Source: Gymnopilus junonius
Lineage: Eukaryota > Basidiomycota > Agaricomycetes > Agaricales > Galerinaceae
Assembly: GCA_015501075.1 (NCBI GenBank)
Contig: JADNYJ010000420.1
Location: 1 to 27,843, forward strand
Length of the DNA stretch: 27,843 nt
Direction: 5' to 3'
This document shows positions 1 through 10,735 of the stretch, in pieces. The notes under the pieces were generated by a model, which made no database searches, was not told where the DNA came from, and saw only the letters and a program-made list of their open reading frames with translations. Position 1 is the first letter of the stretch, and each line of letters begins with the position of its first letter. The position numbers and the translations under genes are program-made.

Positions 1-883
1 TCTGACAGTCTGGACAGTGTTGGTTATGATTTAGAACCAGTTCAAGGGAAGACCATTCCTTGATTGAGTTGTATGAACTCAAATTGAGAATTAGACAGCT
101 ATGACTGGTACTGATAAAATGCTCATGGTTGTTTTCACAGGTGTAGAATGAATGATATACAAGTTTTTTAGTCTGTAGTAAAGCCATAAAAACAGTTTCA
201 AGTCCTGTGTATCTACCAAAGGCCATTGCAGTAGGGTTGAATCTTTGTAGCTTAAGACACACCACATCTCATATTTCTTCCAAGGTGCTGGTGTTTTTTT
301 CATACAATGCAAAGCCTTCAGTAAGGGATTTCATGTAATCATTTCCCATATCATGGAAGCACTGTTTCCATTGAATCTGATCAGCCTCCCATATTGAAAA
401 AAAGGCTGTGAAAATTAAGTCATATGCACAGCTGTTATTGCTCTATCTTATGCTATGTGGAACAACATGATGAAGCATATTTATGACACCAGGTTTAACT
501 GTCAGTTTTGGTTTTTTTGTAGTCTTTGTCTTTATTGATGAACTAGGTATATCTTTTCTTTTTACCCCTATTGGGTAGGTTTTCTCATTCTTTATAGGCT
601 CTTTTGCCTGGATCTCTGAAAAAAGATTTGGAGTGGCAGTGTCATCTACTTTGTTCTCTATAAATGGATCATGCTTTGACCAGCGAAGAGCAGAATGGAC
701 CACTGCAGGCACATAGTTCATCCCTTTCCATTTCCTGAATGCATGTATCAGTGTGTTTCCTGTATCTCCTACAATTCTGCCATTTAGCTTACCAAGATAT
801 TGAATATTGGTTATTTCATCCAATATCTCAAGTTCATGAAACTCTTGATGTAGACCTCCATACAGTTTTTGACCTGATACCTT
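1..883 (-). pseudogene. C-terminal cysteine-peptidase-like region of a PIF1-type helicase gene, broken and truncated at the window edge
   Basis: This continues the helicase reading frame at 884-1378 after a TGA at 884-886. One frame (minus, phase of base 823) runs to the left edge and is interrupted only by TAG at 443-445 and TGA at 269-271. About 45 residues after the helicase end comes a basic, low-complexity linker (KTKTTKKPK). At 420-440 there is a cysteine box NNSCAYD, followed by hydrophobic and aromatic sequence containing SIWEAD. Further on, YTCENNHEHF and, at the very edge, HCPDC resemble the halves of a zinc ribbon. A Cys box followed by an inserted ribbon recalls ubiquitin-hydrolase-like cysteine peptidases. 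That is an inference from pattern, and no catalytic His is identified. The true C-terminus lies outside the window. The gene is non-functional here. Confidence 0.5.
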
Positions 884-2814
884 TCACTCATCAAAGCCCT
901 GCAGAATGATGGTGCCTGCTGCAGTAGAACTTCTTGACAATGCAGTATAATAGGCTTGGTGTGAATTCAAATTGTTGAGATCTGCAGAATTAAAGTCCCT
1001 TGTCTTTTCTTGAGAGACAAAATCAGTCATTGTAAAGTTAACAAGAACCTCAGCCTGTGCATGATTTATCAGAACAGTACCATCATTTGGTAATGCAGCA
1101 GATATTGCAACCTTTGTGGGAACAATAGGTACAACATTATCAGGAAGACCATCAAATTTTACAGGGGAAGGAGGATTATTCAGTTCAACAAACAGTGTAT
1201 CCAACACCTGTTGTTCTCTGTGTCCTTTTTTAGTCTGCCACCCATGTACAAAGCCTTCCTGACCTCTTGTCATGCATAATTCAGTTGCATAATTAGTGCA
1301 GATCATAACAGGAAGTCCAATGCAAAGACTCAACTTGCCAGCAATGTGCTTATCAGTAGTTGAAGGGGAAGAGACCATAAGCCTTCTTGTATTTCATCAG
1401 TGATATAGTAACATGCTTGATGTTAATGGAGTTTTCTTTTCTGACTTCCGCTCTTGGTTCATCATCTGAATAGAAGTTAGTGAGACTTTGGTTTGTTTCC
1501 TGAGCAAAGCAAATTTCCCCCAATCTATTTATTTCATCTTTATGTAAATTTCTTGCTGTTATCACAGATACATTTTGAAATTCATCATTACAAACTGATC
1601 TTCCATCAGGTAAAGAAGATGAAATAAGTGTATGCAGAAACCCAATGTCCTGCAATGTACAAGCTTTGTATCACATATTTTCCAATGCAGTACATAGCTT
1701 AGAATCATCCTCACTTTGCATCTGTTGCCTTATGTTCTTTCTCAGAATAACAACTGTGGTGACCTGATGCCGGAGTGCCTTTCCAATTGACTGCTCCTGT
1801 GACCTTGAGTTGCTTGCAACAGATCCAATAGAATGTGAATAATGGGATATACTTTCCTCTCCCATAGGTGGTAGAAGCTGAGCAAAGTCACCTGAAAATA
1901 TCATATTAAGCCCCCAAATGGAATATCAGAATGAGCAAATACTTTGGCCAGTTGACTGTTTATCCTAAACAGATCCCAGGCAGACAACATAGACACTTTA
2001 TCAAAAAAACATACTCTACACCCCTTAAATTAGCTTTAATTTCCCCAAGCCATGTGTTGCTCATGCAATCATTTATGCCAAATACAGAATGATATGTGTT
2101 TCCACCTAACAAAGCAGCAGCAGCACCAGTAGGTGCAACAACAACAAACTGATGAGCCTCATTTCTTTCCTTGAAAAATAAGAAAGGGTTTTAAGACTCT
2201 AGATTTCCCTGTGCCACCCATACCTCCAAGATACATTTTTAACTGCTCTGGGTTTTTGCAGATGGCATGGTTTGCAATTATACAAAATGCTTTTTCTTGC
2301 TCATCATTGAGACTAAACTTTGTAACAGATGCATCAATCAGGCAAGAATCAGGATCAAGTCTGAACTCTTTTTCAAGATATGATCTGTTAACAACCTTTA
2401 CAAGATTACAAGCAACACTTGGGTTTACCTGTGTAATAGCCACATCACAGCTATCTTGTTGTATGCACATTTATTGTGTTCATTCTTCTTTGCTGACAGA
2501 TTAGCTTTTTTCTTGTCTATCTCATGCTCCATTGAGATCCACTCAACAATCTTTAGGCTGAAAAGATGGAGGCCTACATGTAGCCCCTTGATGAGGCTCA
2601 ATCCACCCAAGTCTGGTCATTATTGAGCTGATCTCTGCAGCTTCTCTGATCCTTCTTTTCTGTTTGTCACAACATTGAAGGGTTGGTCAAGAGTATCATC
2701 AAAATCTGGATATATCTCATTCTTCTGCTCTTCATTATCTGCATACTCATCATTGTTTAGATCAATCCAACTCCCTACTATTGCTGAGTCTGCTCCTTTC
2801 TTCAGTTGTGCTCA
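884..2814 (-). pseudogene. PIF1-like DNA helicase, degenerate (Helitron-type or related repetitive copy)
   Basis: PIF1 helicases are 5'-3' superfamily 1 DNA helicases; in fungi, multi-copy versions are carried by Helitrons and related elements. Read on the minus strand, helicase motifs appear in the correct order. Motif I (Walker A) GGMGGTGKS lies at 2201-2227. Motif II lies near 1985-2005 and reads FFDKVSML, so the expected acidic pair DE is DK, a single G-to-A change that should abolish ATP hydrolysis. Motif III-like SGDFAQLLPP lies near 1875-1900. The C-terminal domain contains GLPVMICTNYATELC and ends with AYYTALSRSSTAAGTIIL near 905-960. The copy needs several frame changes: one between the Walker A part and motif III, and a likely one-base loss near 1366-1372. 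The N-terminal part (about 2480-2814) holds an acidic stretch and two in-frame stops. No Rep/HUH nuclease domain is visible, so Helitron membership is unproven. Confidence 0.75.
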
Positions 2815-3680
2815 AAAATCATCCTGGTGATAGGGTACCTACCCAGTTACCCATGAATTTCGCGATTTTACTATATTTATGCACTAAATATATCATTAAT
2901 GATCCCAGATAACACACCTAATACAAGGGTATTAAGAATAGGCAGTATGACCTTGTACTGGCCAACTAAAGATGGAGTGTCTATTATGAAACTACTATCA
3001 ATAGCCAATGGTAGTAACTGAGTAACAACCTAGGACTAGGTCTATTCAGTAAGCTCAGAGGCACCTATAACGAAGGTTACCAAAGATCTAAATGGGACCT
3101 AGTAATACACTCAGTCATTAACTATCAAGAGGGGCATTGCCGATACGTGATGATACCCAAGACCTGATAATAGTGTGAACCTCTAAATATGGAGGTAGCC
3201 CAGAATATCTAAATAACTCACATAAGGAAATATGGTGATTAGCATGGAAACTGTAGGCACGTTCCCAGGAGCAACCCATCAATAATAGATATGGCTTAAG
3301 TGGGAGATAGTCCACCCACCGGCCTGGCACCACAATGGTGCAATAGCTCAGGTCTAGCATCTAGACTAAATAGCGCATCATTATCCCGATGATAAGACCA
3401 CCAGCCAAATTAATTGGACCTAACTGAGTGACAGTTTCCCCATCACTCAAAAGTACATTAGTAAAATAGTGCACCGATTTAGGCACAGACCTGCCGAGCA
3501 GGGATAGAGTACACCCAGCAGTTTTATGTGCTAATAATAGAGACTCTCTCATAGGTATAAAAGCTGTAGAAAACCAGTAGAATAGGCAGGCAATCCACCC
3601 TATAGAGGCAGATAATAGCGCAGACATGTTCAGGAGGAGTACCTCAGTGATTAAACCAGATAATTGATCATTTCATTTTT
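2815..3680 (-). other. Unidentified block with a long minus-strand reading frame, broken by one TAG
   Basis: One minus-strand frame is open from about 3678 to the TAG at 3361-3363, and continues in the same frame to a stop at 3118-3120, giving about 185 codons with one internal stop. The first part begins MSALLSASIGWIACLFYWF at 3627 and looks membrane-like. The second contains LPLKPYLLLMGCSWERAY. Codons are rich in TTA, CTA and TAT, but CpG codons (GCG, CGG, TCG) are retained, unlike the neighbouring decayed elements. Below 3118 the frame is closed and AT-rich. I recognise no family. A solo LTR, a mitochondrial insertion and an integrated mycovirus fragment were considered and none can be supported from motifs. 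Confidence 0.3.
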
Positions 3681-4395
3681 TTCATTGAAATCAATTGAAG
3701 TTGTGGCCCATTTCATTGAAAGCCATTTGCATTGAGAACCCTCATTTTGTTTCATTTTGTAAAAGGGTCAGAACTTGCTAAGATACTCTACCATGTTTAG
3801 TGCAGACAGTTAAATCAAAGCACCCTGGTTAAAAGCCAACCAAAAGACTACCAAGTCACTAAGATCTTAAAATCTATCCAAGCCTCCAAACAACTTTACC
3901 TAGAGCTTGTCTCAATAGAGGTGTTTGCGAAGACAAGAGTTGAGTTTGAAGTAGAGTGTGTTGTTGTTGTTGTAGGATGATAACTAGCATGCCTAAACTA
4001 AGAGCTCTACTCTTACATTCACCCTTAAGCAAGAACTAGCATTTCATCTGGAGCCCACCTGAGGGAGGCAACAGACTAAAAGATCAGTTTCTTGCAGTCA
4101 AAATGGCTTCAAACGAGAGTCCAGTCCAAGGAACCTCTGCAGACAAGTCAGTGAGACCACTTACTGTTAGAATCCCAGCCTCTAAACCACCTAGTGGCAG
4201 GCCTGGTGATTTAATACAAAAATCTATACCAAAAGTGAGACTCACGTCAAACTCGCTATGAGCAGGAAAAGAGACATTAGGATTAGAAGCTAGTAAAAAG
4301 AAACTAGCAAGAAATATAAAACCAATCAAACTATAACCCAATTATATGCTCTGTGCCACCACCATTACCATTACCTGATATCGAATTAGCACAAT
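3681..4395 (+). other. Non-coding leader of the Ty3/gypsy element with imperfect TTTCATTGAAA repeats and a GTT microsatellite
   Basis: There is no supported gene here. At 3672-3755 several imperfect TTTCATTGAAA-type units occur, and at 3960-3974 there is a (GTT)5-like run. The segment precedes the gag start and should contain the 5' LTR end and primer-binding site. An LTR cannot be delimited because I find no matching copy after 10735. Confidence 0.4.
4049..4064 (+). other. Possible primer-binding site of the gypsy element
   Basis: The sequence TGGAGCCCACCTGAGG begins with TGG, as expected for pairing with a tRNA 3'-CCA end. It lies two bases after a CA dinucleotide (4045-4046) that could be the LTR terminus. 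Its position, 350 bases before the gag ATG, fits. The tRNA is not identified and no second LTR confirms the boundary. Confidence 0.25.
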
Positions 4396-5485
4396 ATGCC
4401 TTCTGATTCATCTAAAGTACCGCTCCCCAGCATGAGGGATGCTCCTAAATTTGAAGGAGATAAACCCTTGGAGCTAAACAGGTTCTTGGACTGAATGGAA
4501 GACCTCTTTAAAAGAGGAAGCATTACTGATGACTGTGAAAAAGTCACTATGGTGGGCAAATATGCTGATGCCTGAACCAAAAAACAATGGCGGTTCTTCA
4601 ATAAATATGATGCAGGAACTTGGGTTGAATTCAAGAAGGAGCTCCAGAAAGCTACATCGAAGCCTTGGATGATGAGCTAGGGTCAATTACTGAGCTAAAG
4701 AAGATCTGTAGGAAACATTCCCCTATAGCCTCTGATGAACTCAAAGACCTCCAAGCTTTCAAAAGAGAATTCATCGCAGAAGCCAGGAGTCTGTTCAAAG
4801 AACCTGCTGTCCTGTCAAACTGTGAAGCCATTGACTTATTCCTGGATTGCCTCAGTAAGGAATTCCAGGAAGAGTGGTTAACAGGCTTGATGTATTGGCA
4901 GCAGCAGATAAGCAACCTCAAACTCGCAGAGTAGAAGACCAATATGATTTAGACACAGCCATGGATGTTGCAATTAATATAGTGCAAGGGCTTGAGCGAT
5001 GATGGTAGATAGAGTGGGAATGAAGGAAAGCGGGAAGTAACAAATAGTGTGCAGACTTCAGTCAGCATAAAAGGGGAGCAAACAGATGCGAGTTTGGTGG
5101 CCTTTCTTGATGAATTAAAAATCCTAGGCACCAAGACAAGGAACTCATAAATGAGCTTGTAAAAACAATGCAGGCTTTCACCAAAATGTCAAATCCCCCT
5201 CAGCAGTCTGTAGGATATTACAGACAGCCAAGCATAGTGGTAAACAATAATAGTGTGAATGCAGGTTGCTATTACTGTAGGGAACCTGGCCATCACCATG
5301 ATAATTGTCCACACCGTGACACTCATGTAAAGGAAGGGTGGATTATTGTAGACAATAATGGCCATGCCCAAATGGCCAATGGCACCCTCATGCCCTCTGG
5401 ACCTGGTTCAGTGTCCATGAAGGATTGGGTGGAGGCTATATTCAAGAAACCTGCTTCATCAAGCCAGCATAAGACACCAGGTTAA
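4396..5485 (+). pseudogene. gag: gypsy Gag polyprotein (capsid and nucleocapsid), broken
   Basis: The ATG at 4396-4398 opens MPSDSSKVPLPSMRDAPKF, a Gag-type N-terminus; the phrase FEGDKPLELNRFLD is typical of fungal gypsy capsids. In-frame TGA codons occur at 4492-4494 and 4573-4575, both where an Arg codon CGA is plausible. A frameshift near 4650 moves the reading frame to the one open over 4665-4934 (capsid C-terminal part, ELKKICRKHSPIASDELKDL). After a decayed stretch, the nucleocapsid part (5168-5485) carries one retroviral zinc knuckle, CYYCREPGHHHDNC, of form C-x2-C-x4-H-x4-C at 5267-5308. Gag would coat and package the element RNA. This copy cannot make the full protein. Confidence 0.8.
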
Positions 5486-6400
5486 TTCAAATGACTCAAG
5501 TATTGGCTAATGTGGGTCATAACCCAAGAACAAGCTGAGGACATCTTGGAGAGGCTAGATGATGAAGATATTCATCAGTATTTGTACTCCAATAATAAAC
5601 TCGATGAGGGTTTCTGAAGCATTCAATGAAGGGAGTAGACAATAGCAGGGAAATGACTAAGCCCAGCTATTCACAAACCCCGGAGGACCCCCAAATTCTT
5701 AGTCAAATAAATACATGGCAAAATACGAGAGATGAACCAGTGGGCAAAATACGTGCTGCCCCAAAATCTGTACAAGAAAAACAAAGAAACAAAGAAAGAG
5801 AAGTTAGAGCAGAGAAACGGAGTCAGGAAGTAGCAGAGAAAATCAAGAAAGCCAAAGAAAGAGAAGTCATAGAAGAAGAGTTGCAGAGTATAGTAGCAGA
5901 AAGAGGATCTGAGGGCCTGTGTCTGAGGAACCAGAGCTACCATTTTTGGAGGTGCAACCATTAACTGAAATAGCATGCAAAGATTTGCCTAAGGCAACAG
6001 GTCAAGACGGGTCTGCCTACAAGATAACCTTGCCAATTGAAAAATATGGATTGACTGATGAAATATTAGAGACCTAATGAATGCTCTGGTCACTGCTATG
6101 GTTGGGGAAATATTGGGCATATCAGACACAATAAGGAAGGGCAGGCCAAGAAAATTGCTAAGTATGGAAAGCAAAAGTGGCTAAACCCAACCAACAATTT
6201 ACTGCAAATTGAAGAAGAGGCAAGTCTGATGAGGAATCAGGCACTGAGTAGTGGTGCCAGAAGAACCTACTTCTAAGGTTATGACTTAAGTAACAGGTCA
6301 GAGTAGAAGATTTGCCTTTAACATTGGTGTACACTTGCTTACTGAGGACTCAGATATCGGGCCTAAGGGAGCATGGGTGGTCAATGATCCATCATGCAAT
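5486..6400 (+). pseudogene. Gag-Pol linker region of the gypsy element, charged coiled-coil-like
   Basis: One frame is open from 5626 to 5964. It is very rich in Lys, Glu, Arg and Gln (for example KQRNKEREVRAEKRSQEVAEK), with a heptad-like charge pattern suggesting a helical or coiled-coil linker between nucleocapsid and protease. The rest (5965-6400) has short open pieces in changing frames and no motif I can name. Its position and composition fit linkers of this gypsy group. No separate gene is supported. Confidence 0.45.
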
Positions 6401-6431
6401 ATTATGATTCAGTTCCACAGAAGAAAGGCAT

Positions 6432-6641
6432 ATGCCTATTCTTGTGGCCAGAAGTGTGGAAAATCTCAGAGCATGTTTTCCAAAGATAAATAAACAGGGA
6501 ACCCATGAGACTGTATTAGACTCTGGCTCAGAGGTGGTTTCAATACCTGAGAAAGTAGCCACTAGCCTGGGGATCAGTTGGGACCCAGGTGTTAAAATGG
6601 AAATGGAAGGAGTACATGGGGATGGAGGACTCTGGGAATAG
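6432..6641 (+). pseudogene. gypsy retropepsin-like aspartic protease, fragment
   Basis: The motif VLDSGSEVVSIP (about 6510-6545) matches the retropepsin active-site loop D-S/T-G with flanking hydrophobic residues. It is followed by VATSLGISWDPG, and upstream lies a beta-rich lead-in. The enzyme normally cleaves the Gag-Pol polyprotein and dimerises to form its active site. The frame ends in TAG at 6639-6641 (after GLWE). The continuing part (about 6642-6900, including a downstream frame 6711-6893) is in other frames. It sits between the charged linker and RT, as expected. Confidence 0.7.
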
Positions 6642-7389
6642 TGCCAATGTGCCTTTCGAGATGGCGGCATCACCCTACTGCAACAGATCCATATCTAAAG
6701 AAGGCTCCCTATGATTGCCTTATGGGATGACCTTTTGATGTGCTCTAAATCAGTAGTGGATAACTCAGCAGGGGATGGTAGTCAATTAATCACAATTACT
6801 GAACCCAGTACTGGGAAGAAATTAACATTCCCAACCTTTCAAAAGGGAAAAGCCCCACCTGGAATGGACCAGAGCTGGACTCGTCTTTTCTGACCTCGAG
6901 GATTTGATGGATAATCAAGGAGAGGTAGGCTATTAATCAATTATGAACCAGAAAATGGGGCAATCACAGTGGAAGGTTATACTATATCAACTACAGGGAG
7001 TTTCTCACAAGCAGGCCTGATGAATGCAATGTTAGAACAGGCTGCTAATGAAATAAATATGGAGGACCATGAGGTGAAAGAATTGGAAACTTCATGGCTC
7101 AGTCGTTAAAGGAATGAAACAGATGTATACACAATGCTTCATTCCTTTGGAGCCCAGTACCATGTCTTTCCTAATAAAGCATGCCTAAACCAAAGCCCAA
7201 GCCTGATGAAAGTAGGCAAAAAGTGAGTAGTTCAGTTCGCAGCTAAAAAGTATAAGCAGTGGCACAAAAAGTTAAACCAATATATGGTGAATTACCGACA
7301 AGTTCAGAATTAAACGAGAATTAAGGGAGATCCATTGGAAGGACTGCATGAGCTACCCACCCACCCACCAGAGTTTACTCCTTTTGGGT

Positions 7390-8515
7390 GATATACCCAA
7401 GAATGGAAGGAACAGATGGATGTAGCTCATTCTGAGCTATTTTTAAATGATGAAGAAAGAAAGTTACTACACCAGACTATATGGGCACATGATACCGCAT
7501 TTGCTTGGGATGAATCAGAAAAAGGATGATTCAGGGAAGACTTCTTCCCTCCTGTGGAAATACCCACTATCGAGCACACTCCATGGGCTTGAGAAGTATA
7601 AGGATTCCACCAGGATTATACAAGGAAATTTGCGAAATGGTTCTAGCCAAAATAAAGTTGGGTGTATATGAACCTTCAAATTCATCCTACTGGTCAAGAT
7701 GGTTCACCATATTAAAGAAAAATGGAAAACTTCATATTGTCCATAGTTTGGAACCTCTGAATGCAGTTACCATTGCACACTCAGGACTCCCGCCAGCCAC
7801 TGAGGACTTGGCAGAATATTTGCAGGTTGCGCATGCAGTGGAATTCTAGATCTTCTGGTAGGATATGATGAAAGAATGCTAGCTGAGGTCTCTAGAGATT
7901 TAACTACTTTTCAGATGCCATTCGGGGCTATGAGGCTAGTGACCTTACCAATGGGCTGGACTAATTCTGTACCTATTTTCCATGAAGATGTGTGTGCCAT
8001 TTTGCATGATGAAATACTGCTTGTAACCAACCCATACATTGATGATGTACCCATTGCAGGTCCTAAGACCAGGTATGAACTCAAAAATGGAGGATATGAG
8101 ACAATACCAGAAAACCCAAAAATTAGACATTTTGTATGGGAACATTTCCAGAATGTTAATCGAATACTACAAAGGATGAAGTATTGTGGAGGTACTTTCT
8201 CCAGGCACAAATCTATCCTTTGTGCAAGTGAAATAATGGTGGTAGGGCATCACTGCACTTATGAAGGGAGAAAGCCTGCCATGGAGCAAGTTAAAGTCAT
8301 TACCAACTGGGGACCATGTAAAGACATTAGCATTTGCATCTTTTCTTGGAACCTTCACTGGTTTAAGGCCCTTCATACCCAATTATAGTATATGGGCCTT
8401 CCATTTAAATAAACTCCTTAAAAATAATACACCTTGGGAGTGGGGGCCTGAACAAGAACAGAGCATGCAGGAATTGAAAAATGGTCTTTTCTGTGTAGAC
8501 TGCTCTGACCCATAG
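7390..8515 (+). pseudogene. pol: gypsy reverse transcriptase, broken
   Basis: The domain starts with a lead segment readable from about 7395 (SELFLNDEERKLLHQTIWAHD) with a TGA at 7527-7529 where GRFR would be expected. Fingers and palm follow in two frames: 7526-7849 (RIPPGLYKEICEMVLAKIKLGVYEPS; SYWSRWFTILKKNGK), then 7840-8388. Motif A-like LDLLVGYDER lies near 7840-7870. Motif B-like LPMGWTNS lies at 7945-7968 (relatives usually have LPQG). The catalytic motif YIDD lies at 8035-8046. A frameshift near 8290 leads to the connection part in the frame open over 8261-8515 (FASFLGTFTGLRPFIPNYS). It would copy element RNA into DNA. Frameshifts and stops make it inactive. Confidence 0.85.
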
Positions 8516-8520
8516 ATTAT

Positions 8521-8860
8521 GAAACTCAGGGAGCTGTGGTATTAGCAGTGGACACCTCCTGGAAAGCTGTAGGCTTTTACATCTATCAGGAAGATAAAGA
8601 TGACCCAAAGAAGAGGTATTATGTGCATTTTGCCTCTATCCCACTCAACGAGCATGAAGCATGGTTCTCCCAGCCAAAGCACGAATTATTTGGATTAATG
8701 AGAGCGCTAGATGCAAGTAAACACTGGTTAATAGGATGCAGAAAACTGATAGTCAAGATGGATGCATCCTATATTATTGGGATGTTGCGAAATCCTGACC
8801 TCATGCAAATGCAACTATAAACCGGTGGATTGAAAATATCAAAATGTTCCACTTCACCCT
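8521..8860 (+). pseudogene. gypsy RNase H domain, broken
   Basis: VLAVDTSWKAVGFYIYQEDKDD (8537 onward) is the first strand of a retroelement RNase H with its catalytic Asp (AVDTS). HELFGLMRALDASKHWLIG carries the conserved Glu (E in HELF), and IVKMDASYIIGML carries the second Asp. The frame ends in TAA at 8818-8820 through a small indel. The next residues, including FHFTLCHCAGG, resume in another frame into the open stretch starting at 8861. RNase H removes the RNA strand during reverse transcription. Confidence 0.75.
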
Positions 8861-10735
8861 ATGCCACTGTGCGGGAGGACATTTGGACAGATGGATTATC
8901 GGCAGACCAGTTTATCCTGGGATGATGAATACGAAGATTGTGAGGAAAGTGATGAAGCAACTGGGGGAGCCCCAGAGCTAATCCTGGCAGATCCAGATAT
9001 TCCTTGGAAGCCAATACCCCTCAGTAAATTTGTTAACATCATTGACATGAGAGGTGGGTACTATAAAAGCATGAAAGCCACGTCCTTGGAAGATTTCTGA
9101 GATGAATTGGAAATAGTGTGGACAGACACCAATGCCAAGGTACACTGTGTGCAGAATGTCCTGTCAACAAAAGACATCCCTCCAGAGACCGTCAGGACCA
9201 TCAGCATATTATTAAATCCAGTAGTGGGTGCCTTAACTAGGGAAAGTAAGGAGTTGCCCTACCCAGAAGATCACCACAGAAAATATGGAAAGCACTATGA
9301 TAATTGGTTGCTCATCCTACCAGTCTGGTTAGTAGACACCACCAGGCACCCTGAGGTGTTTAAAGATACCCATGAATACAAGAAATTCCAATGATGGGGC
9401 AGTCATTTCTTCTTAAGTAAGAAAGGCAAATTATATTGGTGAGGCAAGGGTGCTACACATAAGCTAGTAGTGGCCCAAGAACACTGGATGTATATGTTAA
9501 AATCTGCTCATGATAGTTTAGGCCATCATGGAATTTTTGCTACAAAAGAAATGCTAAGTCAGCATTTCTGGTGGCCAGAATTACCAAGGGATGTGGCTTG
9601 GTATGTTCAGAGCTGCCAATTGTGCCAGGTAAGACAGAAATTACTAGTCCAAATCCCACCTATCGAGACACATACACCATTGATCTTTCAGGTTATTCAC
9701 ACTGATACAATTCACATGCCAGTGTCAAATGGGTGTAAATATATAGTTCATGGGTGATGCCACTTATCCCAGTGGGCCGAAGCCAAAGCCTTGGCAAAAG
9801 AAATGGCTTCCACAATAGGATGATGGTTGTTTGAAGAGATAATCTGTCAATGGAGTTGTCTAGTGGAAATTGTCACAGATAATGGAGCTGTCTTTATAGC
9901 AGTGGTCAATTGGTTACAAGAAAAATATGGATTGAAGGGGATTACCATCTCAGCATATAATTCGCATGCTAATGGATCTATTAAATGACCACATTGGGAC
10001 CTAAAACAATCACTATATAAGGCTTGTGATGGGGATGCCTCCAAATGGTATTGGTTCCTTCATTTAGTTCTTTGGGCAGACCAAATTACAGTGAGAAAGC
10101 ACTATGGTTGCTCACCATTCTTCATGGTCACAGCTGCCCATCCAACCATTCCCCTCAATGTAGAAGAAGTAACTTGATTGGTAAATCTGCCAGGTCACAT
10201 TCTCACTAGAGAAGAATTGATTGGATTCCATGCTAAAGCATTGTCTAAGCATGCTCAATACATTGATGACATGCGAACATGAGTCAGCAAAGATAAGTTA
10301 GCTCACCTATTGAAATATGAGCAAGACCATAAGGCAGTCATTAAAGACTATGATTTCAAGCTGGGTAGTCTGGTATTAATCCAAAATAGCTCAGTAGAAT
10401 CAAGTCTTGACTGCAAAATGAAAGCTCGCTATTTAGGACCCATGATTGTCATTAGATGAACAAAGGGGGGTTCATATGTAGTCACCAAAATGGATGGGTC
10501 ACTGCTACAAAATAAAATTGCAGCATTTCGAGTAGTACCCTATTTTGTGCACAAAAAGATAGATCTACCTGATAACATTCTGGAACTTTTGGGAATAACT
10601 TCAGAAGGACTATGAAAGGTCTTGAGCTCCGAGGAACCACCAGATACAGAGGTGGCCTTAGGAAAAGATCTCTGGTTTGACAAAGTACCCATTTGGCCTC
10701 AGTTGGAGGATGATTCTGATTTAGAACCAGACTAA
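8861..10735 (+). pseudogene. gypsy integrase, one frame with ten TGA stops and a mutated catalytic residue
   Basis: A single frame runs from 8861 to TAA 10733-10735 without a frameshift. The first part (to about 9470) is an acidic connector, and an HHCC zinc domain follows. Its His pair is in HDSLGHHG and its Cys pair in SCQLCQ near 9614-9625. Catalytic core: first Asp in VIHTDTIHMP (about 9700), second Asp in IVTDNGA (9878-9880). The expected Glu is at 9983-9985 but reads AAA (Lys), directly followed by TGA 9986-9988. The C-terminal part contains KMKARYLGPMIVI and GGSYVVTKMDGSLL, typical of the beta-barrel tail. Internal stops are TGA at 9098, 9392, 9440, 9755, 9821, 9986, 10175, 10280, 10457 and 10613. 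The enzyme is dead. Confidence 0.88.

Larger units (their letters stand above)
4049..10735 (+). mobile_element. Degenerate Ty3/gypsy LTR retrotransposon, LTRs not recognisable
   Basis: The order gag with CCHC knuckle, aspartic protease, reverse transcriptase, RNase H, integrase is diagnostic of Ty3/gypsy. All domains are on the plus strand and all are damaged. Several frameshifts occur (near 4650, 7830, 8290 and 8820). The stretch 8861-10735 keeps one frame and contains ten internal stops, all TGA. The integrase has no chromodomain after it; its tail ends at TAA 10733-10735. This is a different lineage from the chromovirus at the right edge. Age and heavy CpG loss suggest a long-silenced copy. 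Confidence 0.85.

Noticed and set aside
2815..3680. Solo LTR spanning the block (TG...CA ends)
   Set aside because: No flanking duplication is found, and an open frame of this length is unusual for an LTR.
8861..10735. TGA read as an amino acid (alternative code or recoding) in the gypsy integrase
   Set aside because: TGA occurs where Arg is expected, not Trp or Sec, the catalytic Glu is also lost, and the same gene has frameshifts elsewhere. Decay is the simpler explanation.
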